Source: Helicobacter sp. 12S02634-8 (GTDB lineage Bacteria; Campylobacterota; Campylobacteria; Campylobacterales; Helicobacteraceae). From it: a DNA stretch of 64,000 bases. Under the pieces are notes generated by a model. The model did no database searches. It had not been told where the DNA came from and worked only from the letters and a program-made list of their open reading frames with translations. The stretch lies in contig NZ_MLAP01000008.1 of assembly GCF_002272865.1 (NCBI RefSeq), positions 1 through 64,000 on the forward strand. Reading direction: 5' to 3'. Within the stretch, counting starts at the first letter, position 1. Each line of letters begins with the position of its first letter. This document shows, in pieces, positions 52,283 to 61,775 of this stretch. The translations under genes were made by a program, and so were the position numbers.

Positions 52283-53975
52283 TTTTCTCAACAATCTCAA
52301 CAAACTCCGCTATCTCATCACACGACGCGATAAATTCATATTGATATTTTTGCTCCTAGCAACAATCCTGCTCTCTATCATTGAAACCTTTGGGATTAGC
52401 GTGATCATGCCATTTATCACATTTGCTAGCACCCCAAATCTCATACTTGAAAATCGATTTTCAAAATCTATCTATGAATTTTTTGGCTTCCATTCTACCT
52501 TGCATTTTATGCTAGTTTTTAGTGCAATTCTCATTGCCTTTTATGTATTCAGAGCATTTTATAATGTCGCTTACACCTATGCGATCAATCGCTTTGCCTT
52601 CAGAAAATACCATTATTTTTCTTATAAGCTCTTTTGCAAAAGCGTCGATCTCTCCTATTTAGAATTCACCAACAAAAATACCGACAAAATCCGCAGTGCC
52701 ATTGTTCAAGAATCCTTCAGCACCTCCCAATCTTTCCAACACCTTTTGATGATTTTTTCAGAAATTTTTACAATTTTTCTTTTGTATATCCTCTTACTCT
52801 TAGTTAGTTGGAAAATGACACTTGTATTGAGCGTGATTTTATCCATTAAAGTTTTATTTATCACCAAAGGCATTTCAAAAATTATTCGCAATCAAGGCAA
52901 TATCCGTGCTCAGATGGAAGAGAGATTTTTTAAAATCCTCTCTAAAACCTTTGGAAATTTCAAAATCATCAAGCTCAAAGGGAGCGAAGATGAAGTCTAT
53001 AAAAATTTCAATGACACCAACAAAAAAAGAGCTGATGCACAAATCATCTATCAAACACTCAACACTCTCCCTAAAAATATCCTTGAAACCATAGGATTTT
53101 CAATACTCATCGGCTGTGTGGCTTATATCCTCTATCGTTACAACGATGCGAGCGCTGTCTTGCCTATCATCTCAATGTATGCGCTAGCCCTTTATCGAAT
53201 CTTGCCCTCTATCAATAAAATCCTCTCAAGCTATAATGCCATTATCTTTAGCCAAAGATCTCTTGAAATCGTCTATGAACATCTCAACCATCCCACAAAG
53301 CCCGAATATGACGCTCCTCTCTCATTTTGCCATAATATCACACTCAACAACATCTCTTTTAGCTACTCACACAAAAAACCTCTCATCAAAAACTTCAGCA
53401 TCACTATCCACAAAGGCGATAAAATAGCCTTTATTGGGTCTAGTGGAGCGGGAAAATCGACTTTGATTGACTTGATTATTGGGATCTATAGCCCAGATTC
53501 AGGAGAAATCTATATCGATGGCACACCACTCACAAGCCAAAACATCAAAACTTGGCGCAAAAAAATAGGCTATATTCCCCAAAATATCTACCTCTTTGAT
53601 GGCACAATCGCAGAAAACATTGCCTTTGGAAGCAAGATAGATACACAAAGGGTCATTTGGGCAGCCAAAATGGCAAATATTTATGATTTTCTAATCCAAA
53701 ATGATGGTTTAGACACGCTTGTAGGCGATGGGGGTATCAAACTCAGTGGTGGGCAAAAGCAACGTATTGGGATTGCTCGAGCGATTTATGATGACCCTGA
53801 AATCTTGGTGCTTGATGAAGCTACAAGTGCCCTAGATACAGACACAGAATCAAAGATTATGGACGAAATCTATCATATCGCCCATGACAAAACGCTCCTC
53901 ATCATCGCCCACAGGCTCAGCACCATAGAAAGATGTGGGCGCAAAATCACCATCGAAGCACCCACCCCCTCCTAA
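52269..53975 (+). CDS. PglK/Wzk-like ABC flippase (half-transporter)
   Basis: 568 residues from ATG 52269; the longer frame lies inside fcl. Residues about 1-330: six membrane segments, type I exporter (LLSIIETFGISVIMPFITFA near residue 40). Residues about 345-568: nucleotide-binding domain with GSSGAGKSTLIDLIIG, LSGGQKQRIGIARAI, LVLDEATSALD and IAHRLSTIE. Closest in style to PglK of Campylobacter and Wzk of Helicobacter, which flip lipid-linked glycans. Translational coupling to GDP-fucose synthesis supports a glycan role. MsbA-like lipid A transport is the alternative. Confidence 0.82.
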   Translation: MKKNNFLNNLNKLRYLITRRDKFILIFLLLATILLSIIETFGISVIMPFITFASTPNLILENRFSKSIYEFFGFHSTLHFMLVFSAILIAFYVFRAFYNVAYTYAINRFAFRKYHYFSYKLFCKSVDLSYLEFTNKNTDKIRSAIVQESFSTSQSFQHLLMIFSEIFTIFLLYILLLLVSWKMTLVLSVILSIKVLFITKGISKIIRNQGNIRAQMEERFFKILSKTFGNFKIIKLKGSEDEVYKNFNDTNKKRADAQIIYQTLNTLPKNILETIGFSILIGCVAYILYRYNDASAVLPIISMYALALYRILPSINKILSSYNAIIFSQRSLEIVYEHLNHPTKPEYDAPLSFCHNITLNNISFSYSHKKPLIKNFSITIHKGDKIAFIGSSGAGKSTLIDLIIGIYSPDSGEIYIDGTPLTSQNIKTWRKKIGYIPQNIYLFDGTIAENIAFGSKIDTQRVIWAAKMANIYDFLIQNDGLDTLVGDGGIKLSGGQKQRIGIARAIYDDPEILVLDEATSALDTDTESKIMDEIYHIAHDKTLLIIAHRLSTIERCGRKITIEAPTPS

Positions 53976-54056
53976 TCCCTAAACCCAATCAAAAATATCA
54001 GAGCTTTCAAACAAGCTAGCCTAGCAGCTAAACTTGCCTAAAAGTCTTAGAAAGCC

Positions 54057-55274
54057 TTAGAAGGAAAGTTTGCTAAATAGCACTAAGGCATTGGGATAAG
54101 GGCGATTTTGATGGGAGAGTGTGACATTAGAGCTCACATATGCCCCACCAATATCCAAGTTAGCATCTTTGCTCTTATAAGCTCGATACATCATCGCTAA
54201 AGAGATTTCATTATAAGTCCCCCCAGCATACAAAAGATCGACTTTGAGCCCATGGGCATCATAACCCAAAAACACATAACCCGAATACGCCCCACCTGCT
54301 AGGTAGTTTGAAGTCCCCATACCATTGACATATTTTCCATAAAATCTCATTTTATCATTGACTGACCATATCCCAGCCCCATTGCCAATGTTATAATACC
54401 CGACCCCTGCCTTGAAGCCTTGATATTTGAGCTCTTCTTCGATGAGGACAAAGTAAGTATTATTTTTAATATCCCCACCTGTGTGGATACCTAGTGCCAC
54501 ATTTCTAGCAGCTGTATTTTGAAACATAAACTTCAGTGTTGTTGTAGTTTTAATGCTTTGGTTTGCATAGCTATACCCACCATTAAAGCCTGCTTGCAAT
54601 AGCCCATTATTCCCATAGCGGCCATTAGCCAAAACGACATTGGTATCATAGAGAATAAAAGGGTCTATGTTAAATCCTGCTTGCTTGAACCCCACCCCAA
54701 GAGAGAGCACCTCCCCGCCGATCGTCTTTTCTTTGATAGAGGGATTATAGGTCTTTAGCCAGCTAAGCTCTGAGCCATACCTCCCTAGCTGCTTGCCAAG
54801 CCCTAGCTTAGAGTCCATCACCACGCCCCACACATCAAAAAAGCTATTTGTATAGCGGATAGCCCCACCTTGAAGAGGTCCAGCAATCCAATCTGAGCCA
54901 ATAAATGCGTCCGACATAAAGCGTCCCAATGCGAACTTAAACCCTCCGTTGTTATAGCGCACATACAGATCAGAAAAATCACCCATATCGGTGTAATAAG
55001 ATTTAGAATATGCCTTAGAACTCTGCATTACGGGGAGTGCTGCTGCTACACCTGCGCCTGTATTCCAGCCATAGCCCATATCCCAATTCACGCCAACTCT
55101 TGATTGCAAACCAGCATAAGAACTTTGTGCGTTAGAATTGGCTGCTTGTGTATTGCTCAAACCTTGATTATAAAATCCAGCCAACCAACCAAATTGTTTC
55201 AACTCCATCGCACTCCCCAAGCTATAGCTCGCTGCGAGTGCCAACACTATGGAACCAAAATATTTTCTTCTCAT
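54057..55274 (-). CDS. Outer membrane beta-barrel protein, second array, member 4
   Basis: 405 residues; SD AAGGAG. Signal peptide MRRKYFGSIVLALAASYSLG, LGRFMSDAFIGSDWIAGPLQG near residue 120, many alternating aromatic strands, C-terminal LFSKLSF. The block GRF-x-DW-x-G-x-QG is shared with the Hof proteins at 4433-10567, though the FSKFGFN hallmark is lacking, so this is a distinct subfamily. Tyr/Gly/Asn-rich, no tryptic core motif. Last gene of the array, convergent with the flippase; it contains FLGYDAHGLKVDLLYAGG, resembling member 3. Pore or surface protein; substrate unknown. Confidence 0.75.
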   Translation of the reverse strand: MRRKYFGSIVLALAASYSLGSAMELKQFGWLAGFYNQGLSNTQAANSNAQSSYAGLQSRVGVNWDMGYGWNTGAGVAAALPVMQSSKAYSKSYYTDMGDFSDLYVRYNNGGFKFALGRFMSDAFIGSDWIAGPLQGGAIRYTNSFFDVWGVVMDSKLGLGKQLGRYGSELSWLKTYNPSIKEKTIGGEVLSLGVGFKQAGFNIDPFILYDTNVVLANGRYGNNGLLQAGFNGGYSYANQSIKTTTTLKFMFQNTAARNVALGIHTGGDIKNNTYFVLIEEELKYQGFKAGVGYYNIGNGAGIWSVNDKMRFYGKYVNGMGTSNYLAGGAYSGYVFLGYDAHGLKVDLLYAGGTYNEISLAMMYRAYKSKDANLDIGGAYVSSNVTLSHQNRPYPNALVLFSKLSF

Positions 55275-55428
55275 TGAATTGCTCCTTTTTGTTTTATCTC
55301 AAGCAAACTATATATTACAAGCAATCAAAAAGAAAAAAATAGACTTAAGTCAAGAGAGGGACAGCCACCATCAAGATGGCCATCAAATCAAAAATGAGTA
55401 ATCAGAAGAATCGGAGGAAAAAAGAGGT

Positions 55429-56652
55429 TTAAAAAGATAATTTTGCAAACACAACAGCATTATTTTGCTGGTATGCCTTGCTTTGGAAGCCATTGCTCAC
55501 ATAGCCACCACCTATTTGGAATCCCAAATCATCTTTTTGGAAAATATTCCAAGCAATGATGGCTGAAAATTCTTTATAATCACCATCAGCATAGAGCAAG
55601 TCAAAATTAAACTCTTCGCTCTCTAGCCCAGCAAACGCATACCAACTGCTTTGCGCCCGACCAAAATAATAATGATCGTATGCCCCACTCAAATATCTCC
55701 AACCATAAAAGCGACTTCTGTCATTGAGTGTATAAAGCCCATTATTCCCGCCCACACTATACCAACCAGCGCCAACTTTAATCATATTTTTGAATCGCAA
55801 TTCCTCTTCAAGCCAGAGCAAAGTTGTGTCATCTTTATTGACATCAATGATATTTTGCCACAAAAATCTGAGTGATGTGATGGATTTGATTGCGCGATCA
55901 TTACCAAATTCTAACGCAAATTTACTCCCAGCTTGCAGCATTGGGTGATTGCCTACATAAACACCATCAAGCCCATAATCCCCACCGAGCCAATAATGCA
56001 CAAAAGGATTGATTTTCAAAAAATCTAAATCAATATCAATCCCTCCGGCAAATAGATCCCGATCGCCCACATTGAAGCGATTGAAGCTAGAGTGATAGCG
56101 ATTGAAACGGCTGAGCTCTGAACCAAAGCGATTGGGCTGATAGCCAAAAGTTGTTGCGTCATTGACCCAAGTAGCCCACGCTCCAAAATACTTTGTATCC
56201 CATTTAGCTCCCACGCCCTGAGTATGCCCCACGATCCAATCAGAACCCAAAAAGTCATTATCAAAGCGCCCCACAGCAATCTGAATATCACTATCATATT
56301 TGATGTATAAATCAGAGAGATCAGCATAATCAGTTGTATACATTCTTTGTGCATAGTTATCACCACTAGGACTATCAATCTTTTGAGGCGATCCATACAC
56401 AGGGAAAGCTCCCCAACCTGCTATACCAATATGCAGATCACCAAACCCAGCATCTACGCCGATTTGGGCACTGACCCCAGCATAATCAGCTTTTTTAGTT
56501 TTATCATCTTTGTAATCATGCATTCCATTGGCTACTCCCAATCCCTTGCTATAAAAGCCTCCCAAATGCCCAAAAAAATCAAAATCAGCCGCAGAGACAC
56601 TGCTCAAAAAAGCTCCTGCTAGTATGATGGAGGGAGCAATTCTACTTTTCAT
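55429..56652 (-). CDS. Outer membrane beta-barrel protein, second array, member 3
   Basis: 407 residues; SD AAGGAAA. Signal peptide MKSRIAPSIILAGAFLSSVS-A-A, then DFDFFGHLGGFYSKGLG, DLYIKYDSDIQIAVGRFDND with SDWIVGHTQGV, LDRFYGWRYLSG-type blocks, and C-terminal VFAKLSF. A closer paralogue of member 4 (same length, FNFDLLYADGDYKEFSAII against LKVDLLYAGGTYNEISLAM). 154 bases separate it from member 4, with only weak hairpins, so co-transcription is possible. Confidence 0.75.
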   Translation of the reverse strand: MKSRIAPSIILAGAFLSSVSAADFDFFGHLGGFYSKGLGVANGMHDYKDDKTKKADYAGVSAQIGVDAGFGDLHIGIAGWGAFPVYGSPQKIDSPSGDNYAQRMYTTDYADLSDLYIKYDSDIQIAVGRFDNDFLGSDWIVGHTQGVGAKWDTKYFGAWATWVNDATTFGYQPNRFGSELSRFNRYHSSFNRFNVGDRDLFAGGIDIDLDFLKINPFVHYWLGGDYGLDGVYVGNHPMLQAGSKFALEFGNDRAIKSITSLRFLWQNIIDVNKDDTTLLWLEEELRFKNMIKVGAGWYSVGGNNGLYTLNDRSRFYGWRYLSGAYDHYYFGRAQSSWYAFAGLESEEFNFDLLYADGDYKEFSAIIAWNIFQKDDLGFQIGGGYVSNGFQSKAYQQNNAVVFAKLSF

Positions 56653-56738
56653 TGTGTTTCCTTAGTATGTTTTAGTATATTTTATAATCACGATAGTCAA
56701 ATACATTTGTCATATCGACCAAAATCAACCTTTTTGAA

Positions 56739-57923
56739 TCAATAAGAAAACTTGCCAAAAAATACCAATGAGCTATTGCCTATGCTATTGGGTGCTTTTG
56801 ATGAAATCGAATAGACATAACCCCCACCAGCATTGAATTTCATATTGCGGTATTGCCAGACTTTATAATCTGCCATCAAAGAATATTCTTGATAATTCCC
56901 AAAAGCTACCATCGCATCAACTTTCACGCGATTGGTTTCTAAACCACCAGAAAAATACCCTGTCACAGTGGCGTTAGCAAAATACACTGCAGGCACACCC
57001 GGAGAGTTGATCCCTCTGCCATAAAATTTACTGCGATCACTAAAAGTCCAGATAGAGCCCTTTTTGTCTGCTCCAGGGACAGCATAAAAACCGAGTCCAA
57101 AATTAAATATCTTATGTTTGAAAGTCTGATCGATCCAGATCAATCCAGCCGCATCATCGCCAGAAACTCCATCTGTATCACCATATTGAAACATACCACG
57201 CAAAAGTGTGATAGACTTAAATGACCCCCCTATATCAGTCGCATACCCTGCTTTAGCCCCAACTTGCACCAATACGCCTTTTGTGGGCGTGGGGAGTTGT
57301 GTGTCTATGAGCACAAAAGGTGAGATACGAAATCCCTTGTAGGTATAATCCACACCCCCTGCAATCACCTCTCCACCGACAAAAGCCTTTTTAGAGCTGG
57401 GATTATAGGCTGAGAGTGCATTGAGATCTGTAGCAATCCGATCCCCTTGCTGCCCATTGTATTGATACCCATTATAGAGCATCGAATCCATAAAAATCCC
57501 CCAATAATTCATCTTTCTGTCATTGATTTTAACAGACGCACCTTGCACATTTCCAGCAATCCAATCAAACTCAACAAAGTTAGTATTGAACCTCCCAAGG
57601 GCAAATTTAAGCCTCTGTGTATCGTATTTCACATACGCATCAGAAATATCTCCCGTGCTCGCATAAGGAGCATTGTCATCTTTATGACTAAACACACTCC
57701 AAGCCCCGATAGCTCCAAGCCCTAAGCTCCAATTATTATCCAGCATAAAGTTTGCCCCTGCCCTTGCATTGAGCCCGATATAACTATGTGGCAATGATTC
57801 AATGCCTTGATTATAAAGCACACCCAAATAACCAAAAGGATCCACGGTGACATCAAGGGCTTGTGCAGGATTAGCCCCCCATAGACCAAAAGAAAGAATA
57901 GAACCCAAAAATATTTTTTTCAT
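56739..57923 (-). CDS. Outer membrane beta-barrel protein, second array, member 2
   Basis: 394 residues; SD AAAGGGG. Signal peptide MKKIFLGSILSFGLWGANP, FGYLGVLYNQGIESLPH, DAYVKYDTQRLKFALGRFNT with FDWIAGNVQGA, and C-terminal VFFGKFSY, ending in Tyr instead of Phe, which is also accepted at barrel ends. Shares the GRF-DW-QG block and the KSITLLR-FQ stretch with members 3 and 4. 86 bases from member 3. Confidence 0.75.
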   Translation of the reverse strand: MKKIFLGSILSFGLWGANPAQALDVTVDPFGYLGVLYNQGIESLPHSYIGLNARAGANFMLDNNWSLGLGAIGAWSVFSHKDDNAPYASTGDISDAYVKYDTQRLKFALGRFNTNFVEFDWIAGNVQGASVKINDRKMNYWGIFMDSMLYNGYQYNGQQGDRIATDLNALSAYNPSSKKAFVGGEVIAGGVDYTYKGFRISPFVLIDTQLPTPTKGVLVQVGAKAGYATDIGGSFKSITLLRGMFQYGDTDGVSGDDAAGLIWIDQTFKHKIFNFGLGFYAVPGADKKGSIWTFSDRSKFYGRGINSPGVPAVYFANATVTGYFSGGLETNRVKVDAMVAFGNYQEYSLMADYKVWQYRNMKFNAGGGYVYSISSKAPNSIGNSSLVFFGKFSY

Positions 57924-57977
57924 AATACCCCTTTAGAAGTTGTGAGATTTGTAAATCGTATTATAACCTAAATGCAC

Positions 57978-59099
57978 TCAAAAGCTATACTGGACAAAGC
58001 CTCGCCCCATCAAATATTGGCTTGTCCCGCTAAAATACCCCCTTGCAGTCGTTGGATTTGACATACCCAAAAGACCAAAGCCGATTTCAACGCCTTTTTG
58101 AGGACTGAAATTAATCCTTGCTTCCCAGTTTAAGATGTTTTGATTGTTGATAAAAGTCCCTCGAAACGCCCCATACATAGAAAAATATTGACTCAACTCC
58201 AAAGAAGCAAAGCCATAAGCAGTCACAGCATCGCCATAAAACATACCCACGGTGCGCTCAAATCTCGTATGCTGCCCAAACGCATCAATCCGATTGGCCC
58301 CCTCGCCTCCCCCGACTGAAACAATCCCAAGCCCACCTTCTATCCCCTCCCACCCTAGCAAGCCCTCAGCCCATACCACTCCACTGCTGCTTGAGTTACC
58401 ATAATATTTGCTATCAGCCACATAAGAGAGCAAGTGGATATGGCTATCAAAATATAGCCCTGATTTTAAGGGCAAATGCAGCTCGACTTTAATACCGGGC
58501 GAAACAAAAACACCAGGGGCAAGATAAAGATAAGGTTTGATTTTCACAGGAGCATTGGGGATTTGGATATCAGCCCTAAAGAGCAAAGCCCCTGCTCCAT
58601 AAAACATTTTCCTAAAATCGCTCAAATAATAATTAGTCACCCAAGCATTCCGCAGAGCCCACACAAAAGACAAAGAAATATTATCTAGCTTGTTATAAGA
58701 CACGCTAAGCCCCTCGCTATCGTGTGTTATCCACTCTTCATCGATACGATAACGTCCCAAGGTCATCTGGAATTTTTCATATTCATTATAAAAATCTGCA
58801 TACAAATGAGAAAAGACAAACAGCTCTTGTGCGCGCTTGAAATCCCCTTGAGTGCCCTCATAAATCTTAGGCACAAGCCAAGCTTTTGCACCGATTTTAT
58901 AGCCCATAAAACGTGCACTCCCATAAGAGAGGGCCATATTCAAATCACCATATGTGGGGTCTTGTTTGGTTGCTTGCTGGAAAAATGCACCGATATGCCC
59001 ATTGATGACGCCTTTCATCAATGCTTCCTCAGGAGTCCTAGCACCAGCAGCAAAAACAATGCCCCCCAACAAACAACACACAATGAACTTCCTGAGCAT
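57978..59099 (-). CDS. Outer membrane beta-barrel protein, second array, member 1
   Basis: 373 residues from the second of two nearby ATGs (AAAGGA five bases upstream). Signal peptide MLRKFIVCCLLGGIVFAAGA, RTPEEALMKGVINGHIGAFF, MTLGRYRIDEEWITHDSEG as a variant of the GR(F/Y)-W-G block, and C-terminal GRGFVQYSF. Most divergent of the array; the N-terminal PEEAL(M)KGxxxGxxGxF element is also common in campylobacterial OprD-like porins, by memory of the family. First gene of the array, 54 bases before member 2. Confidence 0.72.
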   Translation of the reverse strand: MLRKFIVCCLLGGIVFAAGARTPEEALMKGVINGHIGAFFQQATKQDPTYGDLNMALSYGSARFMGYKIGAKAWLVPKIYEGTQGDFKRAQELFVFSHLYADFYNEYEKFQMTLGRYRIDEEWITHDSEGLSVSYNKLDNISLSFVWALRNAWVTNYYLSDFRKMFYGAGALLFRADIQIPNAPVKIKPYLYLAPGVFVSPGIKVELHLPLKSGLYFDSHIHLLSYVADSKYYGNSSSSGVVWAEGLLGWEGIEGGLGIVSVGGGEGANRIDAFGQHTRFERTVGMFYGDAVTAYGFASLELSQYFSMYGAFRGTFINNQNILNWEARINFSPQKGVEIGFGLLGMSNPTTARGYFSGTSQYLMGRGFVQYSF

Positions 59100-59217
59100 C
59101 CATGTCCTTTCAATGCATTATGGTAATGGTCTATCCACTTCTAAAATCTATGCTAGCAAAAAAAATTCCAAAATCAAACCCACCCCCACACATCAAATAT
59201 TTTATAAATAAAGTTGA

Positions 59218-59247
59218 TTGACTTATACTAAACTTTTATGATATAAT
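59218..59247 (+). promoter_or_regulatory. Promoter of cbpA-hspR
   Basis: TTGACT (59218-59223), 18 bases, TATAAT (59242-59247). Start near 59254, 28 bases before the cbpA ATG. HspR of H. pylori represses its own operon; no clear HAIR-type inverted repeat (CTTGAGT-N7-ACTCAAG) is seen here. Confidence 0.65.
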
Positions 59248-59281
59248 AAAACTAAAAATTAAGCCATTTTGGGAGTGTTTT

Positions 59282-60142
59282 ATGAGCAAAAGTTTATACA
59301 AAACTCTTGATGTCAGTGAAAATGCCACAGCTGAAGAAATCAAAAAATCTTACAGAAAATTAGCAAGAAAATACCACCCTGATATCAACAAAGACAAAGA
59401 AGCTGAAGAAAAATTCAAAGAAATCAATGCTGCTTATGAGATTTTGAGCGATGAGAAAAAACGGGCGCAATACGATCAGTTTGGCGATAATATGTTCGGA
59501 GGGCAGAATTTTAGCGACTTTGCCCGCTCTCAAGGGGGAGCAGGTATCAATCTTGATGATATACTCTCTCAGATCTTTGGTAATGCAGGGGGTTTTGGAG
59601 CAGGGGCGAATCATTTTAGCTTTGGCGGGGGGTTTGGCTTTGAGCCAGATTTGGATATCCGCGCAAATCTCACAATCCCCTTTGTGAGTGCTGTGCTAGG
59701 GGATAAACACCATATCAATATCCAAAACAACAGCTTTGATATCAAAATCCCTGCGGGAATCTGTGAGGGAGAAACGATTCGTGTGCGCGGAAAAGGCAAG
59801 GCCGGCAGAAATGGCAATGGGGATTTGCTACTCAAAATCTCTATCGCACCTGATGATACATACACAAGAGAAAATGATGACTTGATTAAAACCTTTGACT
59901 TGCCACTCAAAACTGCGCTTTTTGGAGGCAAAATCACCATACCCACGCTCTATAAAGAAGTGCAGCTCAAAATCCCTGCTAATACAAAAAACAACCAAAA
60001 ATTTCGTATCAAAGAACTTGGGGTCAAAAACAGAAAAACAGGGCATATGGGGGATTTGTATCTGCGAGCAAATATCATCTTGCCCCATACAGACACCCTG
60101 CCTGAAGAGCTGAAAAAAGCCCTAGAAGACCAACTGCCATAA
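59282..60142 (+). CDS. cbpA: CbpA-type DnaJ co-chaperone
   Basis: 286 residues. J domain (1-70) with KYHPDIN containing the HPD that stimulates DnaK; a Gly/Phe region (about 75-120, including [18 protein letters not shown]); and the two C-terminal beta domains ([20 protein letters not shown]). There is no zinc-finger domain, so it is the CbpA class and not DnaJ. Order cbpA-hspR-rarA equals HP1024-HP1026. Confidence 0.93.
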   Translation: MSKSLYKTLDVSENATAEEIKKSYRKLARKYHPDINKDKEAEEKFKEINAAYEILSDEKKRAQYDQFGDNMFGGQNFSDFARSQGGAGINLDDILSQIFGNAGGFGAGANHFSFGGGFGFEPDLDIRANLTIPFVSAVLGDKHHINIQNNSFDIKIPAGICEGETIRVRGKGKAGRNGNGDLLLKISIAPDDTYTRENDDLIKTFDLPLKTALFGGKITIPTLYKEVQLKIPANTKNNQKFRIKELGVKNRKTGHMGDLYLRANIILPHTDTLPEELKKALEDQLP

Positions 60143-60166
60143 CTCCAACACCAAAAGGACAAAACA

Positions 60167-60535
60167 ATGTATAGCTATGATGAACCTGTATATCTCATCA
60201 GTGTAGTCGCAAAGATACTTGAAATCCACCCCCAAACACTCAGACAATATGAAAAGGAGGGCTTGATTGAGCCCGGTAGGACAGATGGCAAAATGCGGCT
60301 ATATTCCCAAAGGGATATTGACAAAATCAAAACAATCCTTCGCCTCACACGCGATATGGGAGTCAATCTCGCTGGGGTCGATATTATCTTGCGTCTAAAA
60401 GAAAAGCTTGATGAATTAGACACGCTCAATGAAGAACTGCGCTCCAATCTACAAAAAAAGTCCCACACTTCTAGCACAGGAGTGAGTGTCAAAAAGAGCT
60501 CTTATGAACTGATTGTGTTCAAAAAATTCAAATAA
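60167..60535 (+). CDS. hspR: HspR-type MerR-family heat-shock repressor
   Basis: 122 residues; SD AAAGGA. N-terminal MerR helix-turn-helix and wing (ISVVAKILEIHPQTLRQYEK, GLIEPGRTDGKMRLYSQRDI), then a coiled-coil dimerisation helix (LKEKLDELDTLNEELR) and a basic tail. In H. pylori HspR represses the groESL, hrcA-grpE-dnaK and cbpA-hspR operons. 24 bases after cbpA. Confidence 0.93.
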   Translation: MYSYDEPVYLISVVAKILEIHPQTLRQYEKEGLIEPGRTDGKMRLYSQRDIDKIKTILRLTRDMGVNLAGVDIILRLKEKLDELDTLNEELRSNLQKKSHTSSTGVSVKKSSYELIVFKKFK

Positions 60536-60578
60536 TCTTGCTTGTTTGATGCATTTTGATAAAAATTGATGAAAAATA

Positions 60579-61775
60579 ATGAAAAATCTTGCCAATCTTT
60601 TGCGCCCTAAGACCTTAGAAGACTTCATCGGGCAAAAGCATATCATAGGCCCTGATTCTCCTTTGATACAAGTCATAGCACAAGGGAGTTTCCCGCACGC
60701 ATTTTTCTATGGCCCTGCTGGGAGTGGGAAAACGACCTTAGCTAGGCTCATCGCCCAGCAGCTCCAAAACCCCTTTTTAGCCTTCAATGCCACGCATTTC
60801 AAGCTCGAAGATCTCCGATTAGCCCTCAAGCCATACCAAAACACGCTCATCAAGCCGATTGTATTCATCGATGAAATCCATCGTTTGAGTAAAACCCAGC
60901 AAGAGTTTTTACTCCCCATTATGGAAGACCAAACAGCCATTATTTTAGGGGCTAGCACCCAAAATCCCTTTTATACCCTCACAGGTGCGATCCGATCACG
61001 GGCTTTGCTCTTTGAATTTTTGCCCTTGAGTTTTCAAGAGCTTGAAACTATCTTGCAAAAAGCCCTTAAACTCTATCCTTGCGAGCTTTGTGATGACGCA
61101 AGAAAATATCTGATCACCTCAAGTGGTGGTGATGGGCGTGCTATGCTTAATCTCTTAGATATCGCCTCACACAGCCAAGACACTCCCATAGAACTCCGCA
61201 CACTCCAAGCCCTACGCCCTGTAAGCCTTAATGATGGGAGTAGCGATGATGACACACATTACAATCTCATCAGCGCTATGATCAAATCAATCCGCGGGAG
61301 CGATGAAAATGCTGCTGTGTATTATCTGGCTCGTTTGATTTGTGCGGGCGAAAACCCAGAATTTATCGCTAGGCGCCTTGTGATTTTAGCGAGTGAAGAC
61401 ATTGGCAATGCCAACCCCAATGCACTCAATCTCGCCACTTCTACAATGCTCTCTGTTGCTAAAATCGGCTACCCTGAAGCTAGGATTATCCTCTCTCAAT
61501 GCGTGATTTATCTGGCTTGCTCGCCCAAGTCAAACACTGCTTATCAAGCCATCAATGCTGCTATAGACTCTATCCATCAAGGCGAAATCTTAAATATCCC
61601 ACCCCATCTCCTCCCCCACTCCAAAGACTATCTCTATCCGCACGATTTTGGAGGGTGGGTGCGACAAAAATACCTCCAAAAACCCCTTACCTTCATCACG
61701 CACTCACACAAAGCATTTGAAAAGACCTTGTATGAATGGCTCCAAAAAATCAAAGGAGGCAAAGGGGGCAAATGA
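60579..61775 (+). CDS. rarA: Replication-associated recombination protein A
   Basis: 398 residues, AAA+ clamp-loader relative. LRPKTLEDFIGQKHIIG, Walker A YGPAGSGKTTLARLIA, Walker B VFIDEIHRLSK, sensor STQNPFYTLTGAIRSR, and the tetramerisation domain ARRLVILASEDIGNANP. Acts at stalled replication forks. Overlaps the next gene by ATGA. Confidence 0.94.
   Translation: MKNLANLLRPKTLEDFIGQKHIIGPDSPLIQVIAQGSFPHAFFYGPAGSGKTTLARLIAQQLQNPFLAFNATHFKLEDLRLALKPYQNTLIKPIVFIDEIHRLSKTQQEFLLPIMEDQTAIILGASTQNPFYTLTGAIRSRALLFEFLPLSFQELETILQKALKLYPCELCDDARKYLITSSGGDGRAMLNLLDIASHSQDTPIELRTLQALRPVSLNDGSSDDDTHYNLISAMIKSIRGSDENAAVYYLARLICAGENPEFIARRLVILASEDIGNANPNALNLATSTMLSVAKIGYPEARIILSQCVIYLACSPKSNTAYQAINAAIDSIHQGEILNIPPHLLPHSKDYLYPHDFGGWVRQKYLQKPLTFITHSHKAFEKTLYEWLQKIKGGKGGK

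Noticed and set aside
59100-59281. HAIR operator for HspR
   Set aside because: A promoter is clear but no CTTGAGT-N7-ACTCAAG inverted repeat could be found.
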